A stretch of 64,000 nt of DNA. Source: Cryptomeria japonica (taxonomy: Eukaryota; Streptophyta; Pinopsida; Cupressales; Cupressaceae). This document shows positions 1 through 12,906 of this stretch, in pieces. The stretch's first letter is position 1. Each line of letters begins with the position of its first letter. Location of the stretch: assembly GCF_030272615.1 (NCBI RefSeq), contig NC_081406.1:217316997-217380996 (forward strand), written 5' to 3'. The notes beneath the pieces were generated by a model. The model was not told where the DNA came from. It searched no databases and was given only the letters and a program-made list of their open reading frames with translations. Made by a program: the position numbers and the translations under genes.

Positions 1-175
1 GATATTAAACAGAATCAAGGCAGGTGGGAGAATAATTTGTTCCCGAGTACAAACAACAAAAGCAATTCGCATCTCTTTTTGGAGGCACGTATTATTTATT
101 AATAATCCCAAACCTTTTGTAGGCTGTAGAAACGGTGTTTAGGCTCCAAGTTTATATTAAATTGTCCAAATCTAG
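1..175. repeat. Partial third copy of segment A (right end only)
   Basis: The first ~175 bases match 25958-26125 and, less fully, 15794-15925: the shared landmarks are 'gtgggagaataat', 'ttgttcccga', 'agcaattcg', 'acgtattatt' and 'aacggtgt.aggctccaag'. It is more diverged than A1 and A2 are from each other. It lies upstream of a leader/GA core just as A1 lies upstream of B1, so the A-then-B order is repeated at the window start. Confidence 0.7.
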
Positions 176-1217
176 TTCAAAACAAGCTCAAATAATTATT
201 CTATTTTACTTTCATGTTGTTTAGGAGTAGGTTAAATTAGAAATCATTTAAATTCTTAAAATGATTAAATCTTCGATATTCAAAAAGTTCTAATTAATTA
301 TCAATGAGTAATTTCTTTTTTTTCTTTAGAAACTAAAATCATATCCAAATGTTTAATATGTTTTATCATATTTAAATTTGAATTAAAAAACATTAAAAAA
401 TAATAAAAATCTATTCACCTGCTCATTTGATTATTGTGTTAGCTCAACAAGGACGAGTAAAAAATCATATATGCTTGGAAGATCAACTAAAAATTATTCT
501 CATTATCTCATCGTTCGACTTTCTGATTTGTCCCTATTATTATTGAAATATATGATGTGTCAAGGTATAACCAGTCAAAGATCTAATCTGGATTGGATAA
601 ACACAAATTTAGACATGTAACTTCAACCATATTCAATCCACAATGTAAAGACATTAACGTCTAACAAAAAACAAAATTAATATGAAGAAGATCGATGTTG
701 GAGAATGACTGCCAATTGTATTTTTGTGTTGAACATATCTATGATTCATTAGATTAAAGCCAAAAAAATGTTCCTCAGCATATTAAGTCGACATTTGTAT
801 CAAAAAGCCGTAGAGGATTACTGTAGATTGCACAGGGAAAAATATAAACAAAACTAGAGTAAAAAATTCAGTTCCAATTGTTAAAAACAAAAACTTGGAT
901 ATTTTTCAATTCTAAAAAACAATAATTTATATGGTGTATGATAATAAATCATAATAGTAATTAAATATATTATAATAGAGCCAAATATATAGCAATGGCA
1001 CGGTACTCTTTACCAATGTCATGTTTCGAAAGATTTTGTAAATATACAATTATAGACTTTACATTTGAGTGTAGACTAAGGTAGAAATAATTTTTATATT
1101 GTCATAATTCTTTGTTTGTCTTTGATTGGCTCAAAATAATTTTGAGAGACATAATAAGTGTATAATAGAAGAAATTATAAAATAAGAAAGTTTTGTTTAC
1201 CATGTCTTATTGATATA
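176..1217. other. AT-rich DNA without a recognised feature
   Basis: No credible coding frame, repeat end or RNA gene is visible. It may be the diverged remainder of the unit that links segment A to the leader repeat, but I could not align it by eye. Confidence 0.5.
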
Positions 1218-1505
1218 GAGATTATTACTAGCAATTTGTTGTGCAATGGGTATGTCAAAGAGGCGTGGAATGTCAATTGCGGAAAATTTGGTCTATTTTT
1301 TGCATAAATTTGTGTAGACTTGCATGACATCAATTGGTATGCCATGATGTTTTTTGTGCAACAAAGGTCTCAATTGAGAGGTGATAGCTTAAAATCAACT
1401 ATACATCCACTTACAACGATTCAATCATAACTAAAACAAAACTTTTAAATTGCGAAGATAATAAAATTTCATTACTAATGGGCTCATGTTATGTTCGCAA
1501 TAGGA
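1218..1505 (+). repeat. Leader repeat, copy 1
   Basis: A ~290-bp conserved block starts near 'actagcaatttg' and ends at 'tgttatgttcgcaatagg'. The same ordered landmarks (a gcaatgggta-type start, 'ttttttgcataaatttgtgtag', 'caactat.catcc', 'atgttatgtt.gcaatagg') recur at 16606, 18525, 40455 and 42297, and in inverted form at 23575-23860. Each copy leads straight into purine-rich microsatellite DNA. It carries no open frame and its function is unknown. Confidence 0.8.
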
Positions 1506-2842
<1,337 letters not shown>

Positions 2843-2843
<1 letters not shown>

Positions 2844-2945
2844 GACATGCTACCCTCAACATATCTCCCTAAGGACATGCTATCCTTAAATCATTGGCAT
2901 GAAATGAGTAATGAAAAGTTAGTTTCTCTCTCTTTATCTATCACT
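2843..2945 (+). repeat. Trailer repeat, copy 1
   Basis: The block from 'gacatgctaccct' through 'atgctatccttaaat' to 'acatgaaa..agtaat' closes GA core 1. It recurs at 18238 and 41938 at the same place, immediately after the GA field, and is followed each time by a short pyrimidine run and 'aggttttaagttgaaat'. Confidence 0.85.
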
Positions 2946-3154
2946 CTTAACATTTAATTTAGGTTTTAAGTTGAAATTTATTTTATTTTATAAATTATAA
3001 TAAAATTTACGGTTGGATTAGTACATCTCTAGTCGACTAGTCTTGCCTCAACTCGCCCCTTCCTGACCCCAACTAGGCAATAAAATAAGCCCAAGATAAG
3101 GTGAGTTGGGCATTAGGCTGGGTCGTGGGGATACCATTGACGTAAGAAAAAGAA

Positions 3155-3930
3155 TAAAATTCAAATATAATTATTCTACAAGAAGTAAAATTTTAGTAAG
3201 ACAAAATATATAAATTAAATTAATGCTAATATCTTTCGATTATTTGTAATTTTATATAAAAACATTAAAAGAAATTTAAGTTCATAAAAAATAATTTTTT
3301 AAAAGTAGTAGAGAATTAGAATACAATTAAAAACAAATAGAATATCTAATAAAATAAGATAAAATTAAATATATTCAAAAGAAAGATTTTTATTCAAAAT
3401 GTAATTATTATACAATGATTAAAATTTTAATAAGACAAATAATTATAAATTAAAGTAATTCTAATAATTTTTAATTATTAGTTTTAAATTATGGAAAAAT
3501 AAAAAAGAACAACAACAACAACTAGAATAAAAATAAAACTAATTCTTTTAAATGTTTTTTTTGTGTTTTTAAGAAACTTAAAAAAGATAGAATGTCCTAA
3601 TAAAAGAAATAATATTAAGAGATATTTTAAGTGAAACAAGTTAATAATAAAAGCTATAAATAGGTGGTTCACTTCATATAGGAAAATTAAATAATTATAA
3701 ATTAAAATAATTTTAATAATTTTTAATTACTATTTGTAATCTCATAATAAAATATTAAAAAAAGAAAAAGAAGAACAAGAAAAACTAGAATTAGAATAAA
3801 GTTAATTGTTTCTTTCTCAATATATATATTTTTTTGAAACTTGAAAAAAATGATATTAATAGATATTCTAATAAAAAGAAAATAATAGTAAAAGATATAT
3901 TTTTTCTTTTATATGCATTCTTATTATTCA
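3155..3930. repeat. Local AT-rich tandem repeat, about three units
   Basis: A motif built around 'taagacaaa..ataaatta' and 'tttttaattatta' recurs near 3190, 3430 and 3690, a period of roughly 240-260 bp. Single copies follow the trailers at 18440 and 42210, so the unit belongs to the trailer-side flank and was amplified only here. Confidence 0.6.
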
Positions 3931-4624
3931 AATGTATATTTTTTGAAATTTTATTCTAAATTATTTCTTTTTATTTAAATTAATATAAATTTAATCATAT
4001 GTTTCCAATTAATTCTATAGTCTTCCATCCTTCTAGTCAATTTTGAACCATTGATTTCATAAATATGTGGTTCACTTCATATAAGGAATTCCTTCGACAT
4101 AAATATAAGTATTTTTAATTTTATGTTTTATATTTTTTTCATTTTTTATTATGAATATTATTATTTAATTTAATTTTACATTATTTAATTTTAATATCAA
4201 AATTGTTATTAATATGTTTTTTACAAAGTTAGATTAAGATTAATTTATTTTAAAGTTTTAATTCATTTGAATTGAAATATGCTTACAAAGTAGCCTTTTA
4301 TTTTTAATATTTTTGAGGCATTAATTGCGAGTAGTAGGCAATATGATTTCGTATTGCAGATAATGAAAACCTTCAATATTTAAGATGATAGGACTTATGA
4401 AGTGTGTGAAATGCGGGAAGCAATTTATGAGAGGAGAATAACATGGGATGTTCTCATTATTTATTTTGGTGAGGTGGTGATAGTATAAATACTACATCAA
4501 AATTATATAGTTGGTGTAACTAGCTCAAAAAAGTCCACTAAAAATGAAAATTAATTTTAGCCTCCAAACAAGAATACAACAAGTGGCTTTCTAGGGGACA
4601 ATTTCTAATGATCAACTAAAGAAA
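3931..4624. other. AT-rich DNA without a recognised feature
   Basis: Includes a short repeat, 'gtggttcacttcatata', present at about 3663 and 4069. No supported gene was found. Confidence 0.5.
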
Positions 4625-4987
4625 ATGTTTACCTTCGTCGATCCCATGATATTTTACATGGTGAAAATTATACTCAGAGATGATTATATGAGGATAAAGT
4701 ACAAGTATATAACCAATGCAAATGTGGCATTAATGTTTTTGATTTGGTGCCTTGAACTAGGCATGAATGAGGACACCAAGAAGATAATGAAAAAATGTGT
4801 TCATGGAGAATGGTGTTGGAGACTCAATGCCCTAATTTATTTCTTTTTCCCTAGAAAAAAATTCATGGTGAAGGGTGTTGAGTGGATGGATTCCCCAGAC
4901 TTCACCCTAATATTGCACCCCTTCCATTTTGGGTATGCATCATTCGATAAGGAAGAGCATCAGACAGAAGCTTTGGTGGAGTGGTAG
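4625..4987 (+). pseudogene. Hypothetical 120-residue frame, probable gene or transposon fragment
   Basis: An ATG-started frame of 120 residues of normal, non-repetitive composition, which is rare in this window. I do not recognise a family. It has no clear signal peptide, zinc motif or catalytic motif. After its stop, a different frame carries on as a charged Leu/Lys/Glu-rich stretch through the 75-bp tandem repeat at 5036-5185, which suggests a frameshifted remnant of a longer coding region. It could equally be a chance open frame, or a scrap of a retroelement gag. Confidence 0.25.
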
Positions 4988-5035
4988 TTTCTCAAAGAAC
5001 ACTTGAGGAGTTGTTGTAGTAATGGGAAGAGGAGC

Positions 5036-5185
5036 TATTACAAGGGATTCTTGAGGCGATGTTGAAGAAAATAAGAAGAGGGAGCTTCAAGAAGGAAGAT
5101 AATAGGGAGGTATTACAAGGGATTCTTGAGGAGGTGTTGAAGAAAATAAGAAGAGGGAGCTTCAAAAAGGAAGATAATAGGGAGG
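5036..5185 (+). repeat. 75-bp tandem duplication, two units
   Basis: Two near-identical 75-bp units begin 'tattacaagggattcttgag' at 5036 and 5111, with only a few differences. The unit length is exactly 25 codons, and one frame stays open through both units, encoding a Lys/Glu/Leu-rich helix-like segment. Confidence 0.9.
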
Positions 5186-5199
5186 TATGCTAGGCAAAG

Positions 5200-6836
5200 A
5201 AAGCCATAATAAATTGAATGTCAACATGTCAATATTTTGTCAATGTTTTGCATATCTGATAGACTTCGATGGAGGTGGGTCGATATGTATGTAAGTTTGT
5301 AAATTTTGTAGCTATGAGTAGGGGTTGGATAAAGAGCCTAATTTTGTATTGGTGGGGTTTCTTGGGTATACCTATGAATTTAATCATGTGTGCTAAAGCC
5401 ACATTTATAAAGTTGTGAACTTGATCTCAATTATTAATATATAAAAAAGTATTTTACTGATAAAAAAGGTAAAATTGTTACAATAGATAATTATAACAAA
5501 ATATTAAAATATTATAATTATATATTTATTATATTTTTTGGAAAAAAACAAGTTTACAAATATAATCACGATTAAGATTGAAGTTAAGATTATAAATAGA
5601 TTTAAAATGAATTACATGCATGGATATATAACTATACAAATTTCTTCTTAAATATATACAAATCACATCTAGTAATAATAAGTTTAAATTGAATAATTCA
5701 TTAAATTATTTTTTTTAAATTAATACATTCCTTATCAAATTTAAACTTTTAGGCCCTTGACTTATACTAAATTTTAGACAATATTAAATACAATAAATTA
5801 ATTTTATATCATATCATTAAAAAAGATCATGCATAATGATTACATATTAAAACTGTATTTGTCGATATTTTGTTGTATAATACATAATAATTTTTTTTTA
5901 TTGAAGTTATTATAAATCAATTGATTATTTTATTTCATGGAGTACCTTAATTAAATTTTATCTAGAGAATTAAAATTTAGTGATTTTAATATTCTAGCCT
6001 CTAATGGCCATTCCCTAGGAGATATTATAGAGCTATAAATGAAATATTAATAAAATAATTTTAGATTTATATGATAAATTTTATATGAATCATTTAGTAT
6101 ATTATACCTTCTGAAAGATAAAATGTACATGATTATCATGTGATGTCTTAATTTCATTTCCTATTAATGAACTTACATGTTATGTAGACTTATAAAGGAA
6201 AAAAACTTGATGATAATATCTTACAAATTTTATTATAAATATATGAGGATGATGTTAAAAATTAATACCCTTAACTTATTAAAGACTTTAAGTTTCCTAT
6301 TTATATTAAGTAAATAACCTTGAACTTAAGCATTCATTAAATAACAATTGTAAAAGTGTAAATTTAATATATTATATCTTTATTGCTAACAATTATTAAG
6401 TTGTTAATATGAATATAACTTTGATTAAAAATTATTATAGAAATATATTTTAAAGCAAGGTATGTACTTAAATTGAAGCCTAAGAAGAAATACTGATGTG
6501 GAAATGGTTTGAAAGAGGGAGAAATTCTCCTTTTTTAGTTCTTAATTTTAATTATTTCCTTTATGTTGGAATTTTTATCTATTATTCAGACTATTCTATA
6601 TAAAATGAGTTTGAAAATTTTAAAAGTAAATAAATATAATTTTCTAGACATTTTCTAAATAAAACAATATTTATTAAATGAATTACCATACTAAGTATAA
6701 TAAATAAGATTTAAGAATTATACTTTATAATTTCTCTTAATTAATCACTTATCAAAATGAAATTTTATAACTTGCTAATTAAATATAATATGTGATATCA
6801 TTGTTCAATTATATTATTTATTACTACAATTCTATT
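5200..6836. other. AT-rich DNA without a recognised feature
   Basis: Very AT-rich. I found no repeat end, RNA gene or coding frame that I can support. Confidence 0.5.
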
Positions 6837-6841
6837 ATTAT

Positions 6842-7276
6842 TGTTGGTGTAAATTATGTCTCAAAATTACACCTTACTGAAGTTGACTTAGGGTAATGCA
6901 TTTCATAGTAGTTTGGATATGAGACACTCAAGGAAGTGTGCACATAGGGATGATGTTTTTAGGAGAAATTCCACCTTTTGTGGTCTTCTCTTGTTGTTAC
7001 ATTCAACCTTTAGTGGGTGATCCACCTCTTGTGGAATATTTTATTATTTCTTCGACCTACCCCTACCTCTCATTAAGCCACAAGTCAAGATTGTGTGCTC
7101 ACATATCCATACAGCCTTGCGTTTATAACAAGGCTCATCTTACATTGTATGTAATGATCTAGTTGATAGTATTTGCATCTCTATTAGAATACAATTTATT
7201 CATATCAAATTTATTGTCTCTCTCTTGTGCTATTCAATGTGCTCTATATCTTGGCTATATTTGAAAAAATATTACA
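6842..7276 (+). repeat. Left LTR of outer copia-like element
   Basis: Starts TGTTGG and ends ATTACA. From 6897 onward ('tgcatttcata') it aligns with the right LTR to the end. The first 55 bases are not clearly matched on the right, so the 5' boundary rests on the TG start and the ATTAT flank and is less certain than the 3' end. Confidence 0.7.
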
Positions 7277-7288
7277 TGGTATCAGAGT
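7277..7288 (+). promoter_or_regulatory. Primer-binding site (tRNA-iMet type)
   Basis: TGGTATCAGAGT directly abuts the terminal CA of the left LTR. This is the usual plant copia priming sequence, complementary to the 3' end of initiator tRNA-Met, with one departure at its last base. Confidence 0.85.
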
Positions 7289-7850
7289 CATTTGGGGCTT
7301 AATTGAGTAGTCTATTTGAAGAGATTTTGGGCTATTCATAGTTCAGATCTTGGGAGCTGCACATTTTGGGGGTGTCCTATGGCAATTTTGACCTCCTTTT
7401 TAGGTACCAGTTTTTTCTAAGTGCATAATTTTTCTTCAACTTTCATGTGATGCTATCAGATTTTCACTATTTTGAGTAGAAATTGTACTTTCAGTATTTG
7501 GTCATTTTTGGCCTATTTGGTGCTTGTATTTTTCTTCGATCTTAGCCCAGATCTTTTGAATTATTTGTTGGAGTCTCTTATAGCCTATTTGAGGCATTTG
7601 TAAAGTTGAAATCAGAAGTCCACTTTCCCATTTTTTGCAAGTGGCCCATAGTACACGCACTAAGTATAATGCCAAATCATCATTTTGTGAGGGGTTCTTT
7701 GATTGAGTGAATTCAGGGGAGTTTCTTGTGTGATTTTGTCTCTCTTTATCTTGTGCTCTTTCATTTTCGTGTTATGGGTTCTCCTAAATTTCTACTCCAC
7801 ATAACTATTCTTCATGAAAAATTTATGCATGTAGTAAGCTAATGGAAAAA

Positions 7851-8439
7851 GGATTAACAAACTATATTGATGGAACTATAACTACACTAGCTAATCCTAA
7901 AGCCAATCCTAATGCTCACATGGAATGAATCACTAAAAACATTATGGCAATAGAGAAATTGAGGAAGTATATATCAAAGGATCTCATCTTTCACATTGAC
8001 ACATGTAAAACATTTAAGGATGCATGGGATGTATTGGGAAAATTGTATTATCAAATTGATGAGATTAGAGCCTATCAACTTGATAATGATTTCACCATGT
8101 TGGATCCCAAGAAATTTGATACAATCCAAGATTATGTTACCAAGGCAAATCAGCTAAGAGTGCAACTTAAGGACTGTGGCATTGATAAGAAGGATGCGTA
8201 GTTGGTCTACAACCTATTGGGAAAGCTTCCATCAGAGTATGCATCATTTGTTTCTAGCTTCCAAACCTACCACTTGATAGTGGGTAGTTCATTCACTTTG
8301 CCCACATTTGATGCATTCACAAAAATGTTGATGTTAGAGAAATCTAAGTTGATGAGCATGGTGATTATCAAGTCTTCAAAGCCAATGGATTTGGTGGTTA
8401 ATCAAGAGAGTCAAGGAAATGATTCCAACAAGAATCTAA
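7851..8439 (+). pseudogene. gag: copia gag, 5' part (broken by stop and insertion)
   Basis: Residues beginning 'MAIEKLRKYISKDL' at 7944, with the helix 'AWDVLGKLYYQ' and then 'LPSEYASFVSSF', match the plant copia gag capsid-like (UBN2-type) region. The frame continues across one TAG at 8199-8201 with unchanged homology, so that stop is a point mutation. Coding is cut at 8439 by the nested LTR element; the zinc knuckle lies beyond it near 11350. The normal role is packaging retrotransposon RNA in cytoplasmic particles. This copy cannot make a full protein. Confidence 0.7.
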
Positions 8440-8811
8440 TGTAGGAGCTTATCTTTCTATTTTTCAGAAAGTTTATTTTTCAGTTAATTTAGAAAGTTGT
8501 CATTTTTTAGTTTAGAAAGTTGTCAATTTTTACTTTAAAAAGTTGGAAATGTGTGTCAAAGTCATTATTTTTAGGTATTTAGAAGTTTTCTTTATTCTTT
8601 GGACAAGGTTGGAAAATTACCAAAAGAAGGAAAATGGCAATTTCTAAAAGTTGTCAAAAAATGCTAAAAAGCAAAATTTTGAATTACTATAGACTATAAT
8701 TTCTTTGGGTTGTAGAAACAGATTGGGGAAGAATAGTTAAGGAAAAATTCATCCATTCTAGTGTTGTTTTGTGTTTTTATTAATGGTGTCATCTATATTT
8801 TTAATTAACTA
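8440..8811 (+). repeat. Left LTR of nested gypsy-like element
   Basis: Starts TGTAGGAG and aligns throughout with 10863-11234, sharing several copies of the internal 'agaaagttg' motif. It ends near 'actata'. A degenerate primer-like 'tagtatcaaagtggg' follows within about 10 bases. Confidence 0.8.
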
Positions 8812-8837
8812 TATCATCTAGTATCAAAGTGGGAAGA

Positions 8838-9840
8838 TGGCTAGGAGAGGAAGAGTAAGAGGAAGTCTTGCACAGATGCACATAGATATGAAAAATCTAC
8901 AGAGACAAGTAGAAGAGCTTGCAGACATGATAGCAATTCATGGAATAAGGGCAATTTTTTTGATGAAGAAACAAGACAAAGAGGTCTAGATCAACATGTG
9001 GATTATGAAGGAGAAGAATGGATAGAGCATCTGACCTTTGAAGAAAGGATACTTAGAGCATTGGAAGGGTGAAATGAAAATGATGGAATTAAAATTGAAG
9101 TTTTTGATTATGTAGGTAGTCTCAGACGAGAGGAGTTGGTAGATTGGTTAAATAGTATGGAGAAATTATTTGAGTGGAAGCCTATGACAGAAGAAAAGAG
9201 AGTTAAATTTGCCTACACCAAGTTAAAGGGTCATTCAATGATTTGGTGGGATCATTTACAAAACTAATGAACTAGGAAAGGAAAAGGTTAAATTAGGACC
9301 TAGAGAAAATGGAGAAGAAATTGAGAGAATTTTTTTTGCCCATAGATTATGCACAAACTCTTTTTTGTAGGTTCCAGATAAATTTACTATGCAAGATTAT
9401 ATAGATAAATTTTACCAGTTGTTCATTCAAGTTGAGCATCAAAAATTTAATGAACAAATGGCTGCTAGGTATGTAAATGGCTTGAATTTTTCAATTCAGG
9501 ATGAATTAAGCATCCATCGAGTTAGCAGTATGGAAGAGGCCTACTAATTGGCTCTAAAGGCCAAGGATAAACAAAGAAGACAATATTTTCAAAGGAATAG
9601 AGGAGGAAGAAGAGGTATTGAATATTCATTATAGGGTGATTTAAATAACAATCAAGGAGAATCATTTGAGGTAGGAGAAAACTTAGATGATACCCAACAT
9701 AAAACTCAAACTCGACAACAAGGAAAATGGTTTCAAAGGGCTAGAGGTTATAATGGCGGTAGAGGATGGGAAAATCTACATAAGCATTTTGTTTGTTTCA
9801 ATTGTGGAGAAGAAGGCCATAGAGCATTTGAGTGAATTAT
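8838..9840 (+). pseudogene. gag: gypsy gag relic with zinc knuckle
   Basis: An ATG at 8838 opens a basic N terminus (MARRGRVRG), followed by a coiled stretch (LQRQVEELADM). A capsid-like segment with 'WLNSMEKLFEWKPMTEEKR' and 'KLKGHSMIWWDHL' lies at about 9130-9270, as in plant Ty3/gypsy Gag. A CCHC knuckle (CFNCGEEGHRAFE) is present near 9795-9835, but its last Cys codon is replaced by TGA. Several frameshifts and stops separate these blocks. The family role is RNA packaging; this copy is dead. Confidence 0.7.
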
Positions 9841-10039
9841 AACATGCAAGAAATAAATCAAGGAGAAACACCTAGGGTGAACTTGGCTCAAGCTAAAAAT
9901 GAAGGAGGAGTGGAATTAGAGGTTTCCCCAGATGTAGGAGAAAAACTCTTGATGAAAAGAACCATGGTAATTTTGGAGAGGGAGAAAGTACAAACTAGAA
10001 TTTTTCATGACTCAAGGCTTCCAACCAACATTTTTTGAA

Positions 10040-10451
10040 CTAGATGCATTTTAGGAAGTAAGGTATGTAAATTAATTGTTGATGGAGGAAGAATATAGTT
10101 TCTAGATAAATGGTAGATAAATTAAACTTGCAATTTGAAAAACATCCCCAGCCTTATCGTATTGCATGGTTCAAAACAGAAAATGAAGTCACTATTGGTA
10201 AGAGATGTCTAATTAAATTTTCTATAGGAAAGATCGATAAGGATGAAGTATGGTGTGATGTCATTCTTATGGTTGCATTCTATATATTGTTGGGGAGGCC
10301 ATGGCAGTATGATAGGAAAGTTATTCATGATGGTGAGAAAAACACATACACGTTTTGGAAGGATGGATCTAAAGTAATTTTGTTGCCTCTTAAGGATAAA
10401 GCAAAAGCTGAGACTATGTTGGACCTAAAAAATAAATTGTCAAAGAAATGA
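10040..10451 (+). pseudogene. gypsy retropepsin-like protease relic
   Basis: The segment 'KLIVDGG' near 10070 resembles the catalytic D-(S/T/G)-G loop of retroviral-type aspartic proteases. It is followed, after two stops, by a 113-residue frame from 10110 that contains 'VWCDVILM' and 'YILLGRPW', the usual C-terminal strand and GRPW signature of plant gypsy proteases. The catalytic loop and the body are interrupted by TAGs, so no active enzyme is expected. No reverse transcriptase follows; the right LTR begins 410 bases later. Confidence 0.7.
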
Positions 10452-10862
10452 AGGTAACAAGTTTTTGTTATGCCTTGATGATGCAGAGAGAAGGAGGTGA
10501 AGAAACACCAAAAGCAACTCCTTTGGAGGATGTTCAAGATTTTAAATATCATAGTGTAGCTAGAAATAAAGATGACGGTGTTGTTGTAGTAACAAAGGAT
10601 AAGGAGGTATAATTTATTTTTTTCAATTTTATAAAGATGAAATGCTTATGGAAGAAGAGCGAAAAGGAAATAATGTCAACAAGAAGGCAATTTACATTAT
10701 ACAAGGTTAACATAATAGATATAGTGGGAAGGAAGGATTATCAGTGCCAATAGATACCACCTAGATTGCAGAGTGGGAGTTGAAAAATTTGGATCAAGAC
10801 AAGTGACAACAATTTGAGAACAACTTGGAGGAGTTGTGTTCTTTTCAACCAGAGGAGAATGA

Positions 10863-11234
10863 TGTAGGAGATTAGCTTTCTAGTTTTTAGAAAGTTTATT
10901 TTTCAATTAATTTAGAAAGTTGTCATTTTTTAATTTAGCTTGTTGTCAATTTTTAGTTTAGAAAGTTGGAAATTTGTCAAAGTCATGATTTTTAGGTATT
11001 TAGAATTTTTATTTATTCTTTGGACAAGTTTGTAAAATTACCAAAAGAAGGAAAATGGCGATTTCTAGAAGTTGTCAAAAACTACTAAAAAGGGGAATTT
11101 CATATTACTATATATTGTAATTTTTTTGGGTTGTAGAAATAGATTGAAGAAGAATAGTTAAAGAAAAATTAATCCATTATGGCATTGCTTTGAGTTTTTA
11201 TTAATGGTGTCATCTATGTTTTGAATTAGCTACA
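10863..11234 (+). repeat. Right LTR of nested gypsy-like element
   Basis: Starts TGTAGGAG and ends GCTACA; copia gag sequence resumes immediately afterwards. It is 372 bp long, and scattered substitutions relative to the left LTR indicate an old insertion. Confidence 0.8.
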
Positions 11235-11880
11235 TCGGAAGCAGAAGCAGTTCAAGCCTAAGACATAACAAGATAAAGAACAATCTTCCTCTCCACAAAA
11301 AAAGGATTCTACATCCTCACCTAAGAGGAAAACATATAAGGACAATCTTTCTTGTTCATATTGCAAGAAAAGTTGGCATGATGAGCAATGTTGCTACACC
11401 AAGTAGGTCAATTGATGAGTTGACCAACATTCTCAAGAAGAACAACATTGATTTACTACCCACTTATAAGAATAATGATTTATCTCCTTCCCCTTCCTTG
11501 CAGTCAAAAGGAAAGGGACAAGCTCTTTGTGCTACTACAAGTCAGGATTTAGGGAGATGGCTTCTAGATTTATGGCATCTTCATAGTCTATGTTCTCTTC
11601 ATTTCAGCCTTGCAACATGTCATCGATTTTGATGGGAAATCATATATATTGGAATGTGATTGAGAAAGGATCTATTTCCATTGGGGATAACCCCTTCAAT
11701 GATGTGTTGTGTGCATCCCATTTGACAAACAATCTTCTTTCCATCTATCAGATCACTCATGGGGCAACAAGGAAAACTGTAGAGTTCACACCTGATTTAG
11801 TTATCATTAGAGACTTGGAGACTAGAGTTGCTATTTCTAGAGGGGTGGTGGATCATCCATCTCAGTTGTACTTCTTTGCA
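11235..11880 (+). pseudogene. copia gag 3' end and protease / pre-integrase relic
   Basis: After the nested element the copia gag continues with a Lys/Ser-rich linker and a zinc knuckle of the form CSYCKKSWHDEQC near 11355. A frameshifted protease entry 'RWLLDL' follows near 11555, and 'HMSSFQPCN'-type sequence leads into a frame from 11590 to 11880 containing 'IGDNPFNDVLCASHLTNNLLS', the post-protease strand common to plant copia polyproteins. The expected integrase HHCC domain does not follow. Confidence 0.65.
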
Positions 11881-12660
11881 TAATTTGTTCCTATTGATGA
11901 GGATGATTTTTCATATGTTGATCAGACTTCTTGTAATGATTCAAATATCGAGGAGAAATTTGGGTACTTGAACGTGGGTGTCCTCACATGTGACCCAGTT
12001 CTTGACCCTTGCATTTCTTCTTTTCCTACTAATATCACATCACCTATTGCACCTGATGATGTGGATATTGAAATAATTTTTCCTTCTTGGGATTCAGTGC
12101 CACATGATATTTCTTGTTTTCTAGTTTTATTTCCTTGGGATGACTACTTGAGGCATTTCAAGTTTGTTTGTGGAGTCCTACATTATAGATTTGGGAGACA
12201 TCATTGATGAAGATGATCCTTCTTCAGTTGTTGAGAGGGAACACTCTAACCCTCTTGTTCATTCTTTACATGATCATTCTTTCAAGGTTAACATGATTAT
12301 GGATTCTTATGTACAATATTTGGAGGAGGTATCTTTATCCTTAGATGAGACATGTGAGTCTTTCGATAATGCTCTACATTCATCTCCACTAGATCTTAGA
12401 GTGCCTTTTTTAGCAGTGTAGACTAGTACATTTGATTTGGAGGGGGTAACTTTCAACATCGACATGGGGACACTTGAGCAGGTTTTCAAAGATTCCACAT
12501 ATCTTGAGTTTTTTTCTTGCATCTTCCCTTCATGATTGGGAAGACTTCATGGACACACCTTTGGTTTTGTTTCTTCCTAGGGGAGGAACATTGTTCGGCA
12601 TTCGTGGAGCAGTTTCTTCATTCAATTTCAAACTTCTACCATTGGTGCAAATTCTACTTT
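11881..12660 (+). pseudogene. Unrecognised acidic coding remnant in place of copia integrase and RT
   Basis: The protease frame stays in register past one TAA and remains open to 12207 (an Asp/Pro/Ser-rich stretch). It then appears to shift frame and continue through 12421 and on to 12660, where 'TSTIGANSTLRG' meets the polypurine tract. I do not recognise the sequence. Its place between protease and tract, and the retained open register, suggest that this element family carried its own short ORF here rather than a simple deletion. Confidence 0.4.
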
Positions 12661-12668
12661 GAGGGGGA
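12657..12668 (+). promoter_or_regulatory. Polypurine tract candidate
   Basis: 'ttgagggggagc' is a typical copia plus-strand primer site. It lies about 240 bp before the alignable right LTR, and two further G-runs (near 12700 and 12783) fall in between, as in some plant copia elements with an extended 3' region. Confidence 0.55.
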
Positions 12669-12906
12669 GCTACTTGTTCTCTATTCTTCTTCTCTCTTAT
12701 GGGGGGACTTTTTCCTCACATGGGATTTTGTCCTTCTCATTTTTCTTTAAGAGTTATTTTGTGTAGTTTTCATCTCTCTTTTGGGGGGAAGTTTTTTCCT
12801 GTTGGGTTTTTCTCTCTTTCTCCATTTGTGAGAGATTGCATTGGTTTGTGTGCATTTTTATTTATAAATGGGTACCTAACATGGCATTGTAGCTAGGACC
12901 TATTAA

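Larger units (their letters stand above)
8440..11234 (+). mobile_element. Nested gypsy-like gag-protease element without pol
   Basis: Two ~372-bp LTRs (8440-8811 and 10863-11234) start TGTAGGAG and enclose 2.05 kb. Inside are a decayed gypsy gag with a zinc knuckle and a retropepsin-like region. There is no room for reverse transcriptase or integrase, so the element matches the class described as TR-GAG or LARD-type non-autonomous elements. The flanks TCTAA (8435-8439) and TCGGA (11235-11239) match at only 3 of 5 bases, consistent with an aged target duplication. A purine run (agaggagaatga) precedes the right LTR. Confidence 0.75.
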
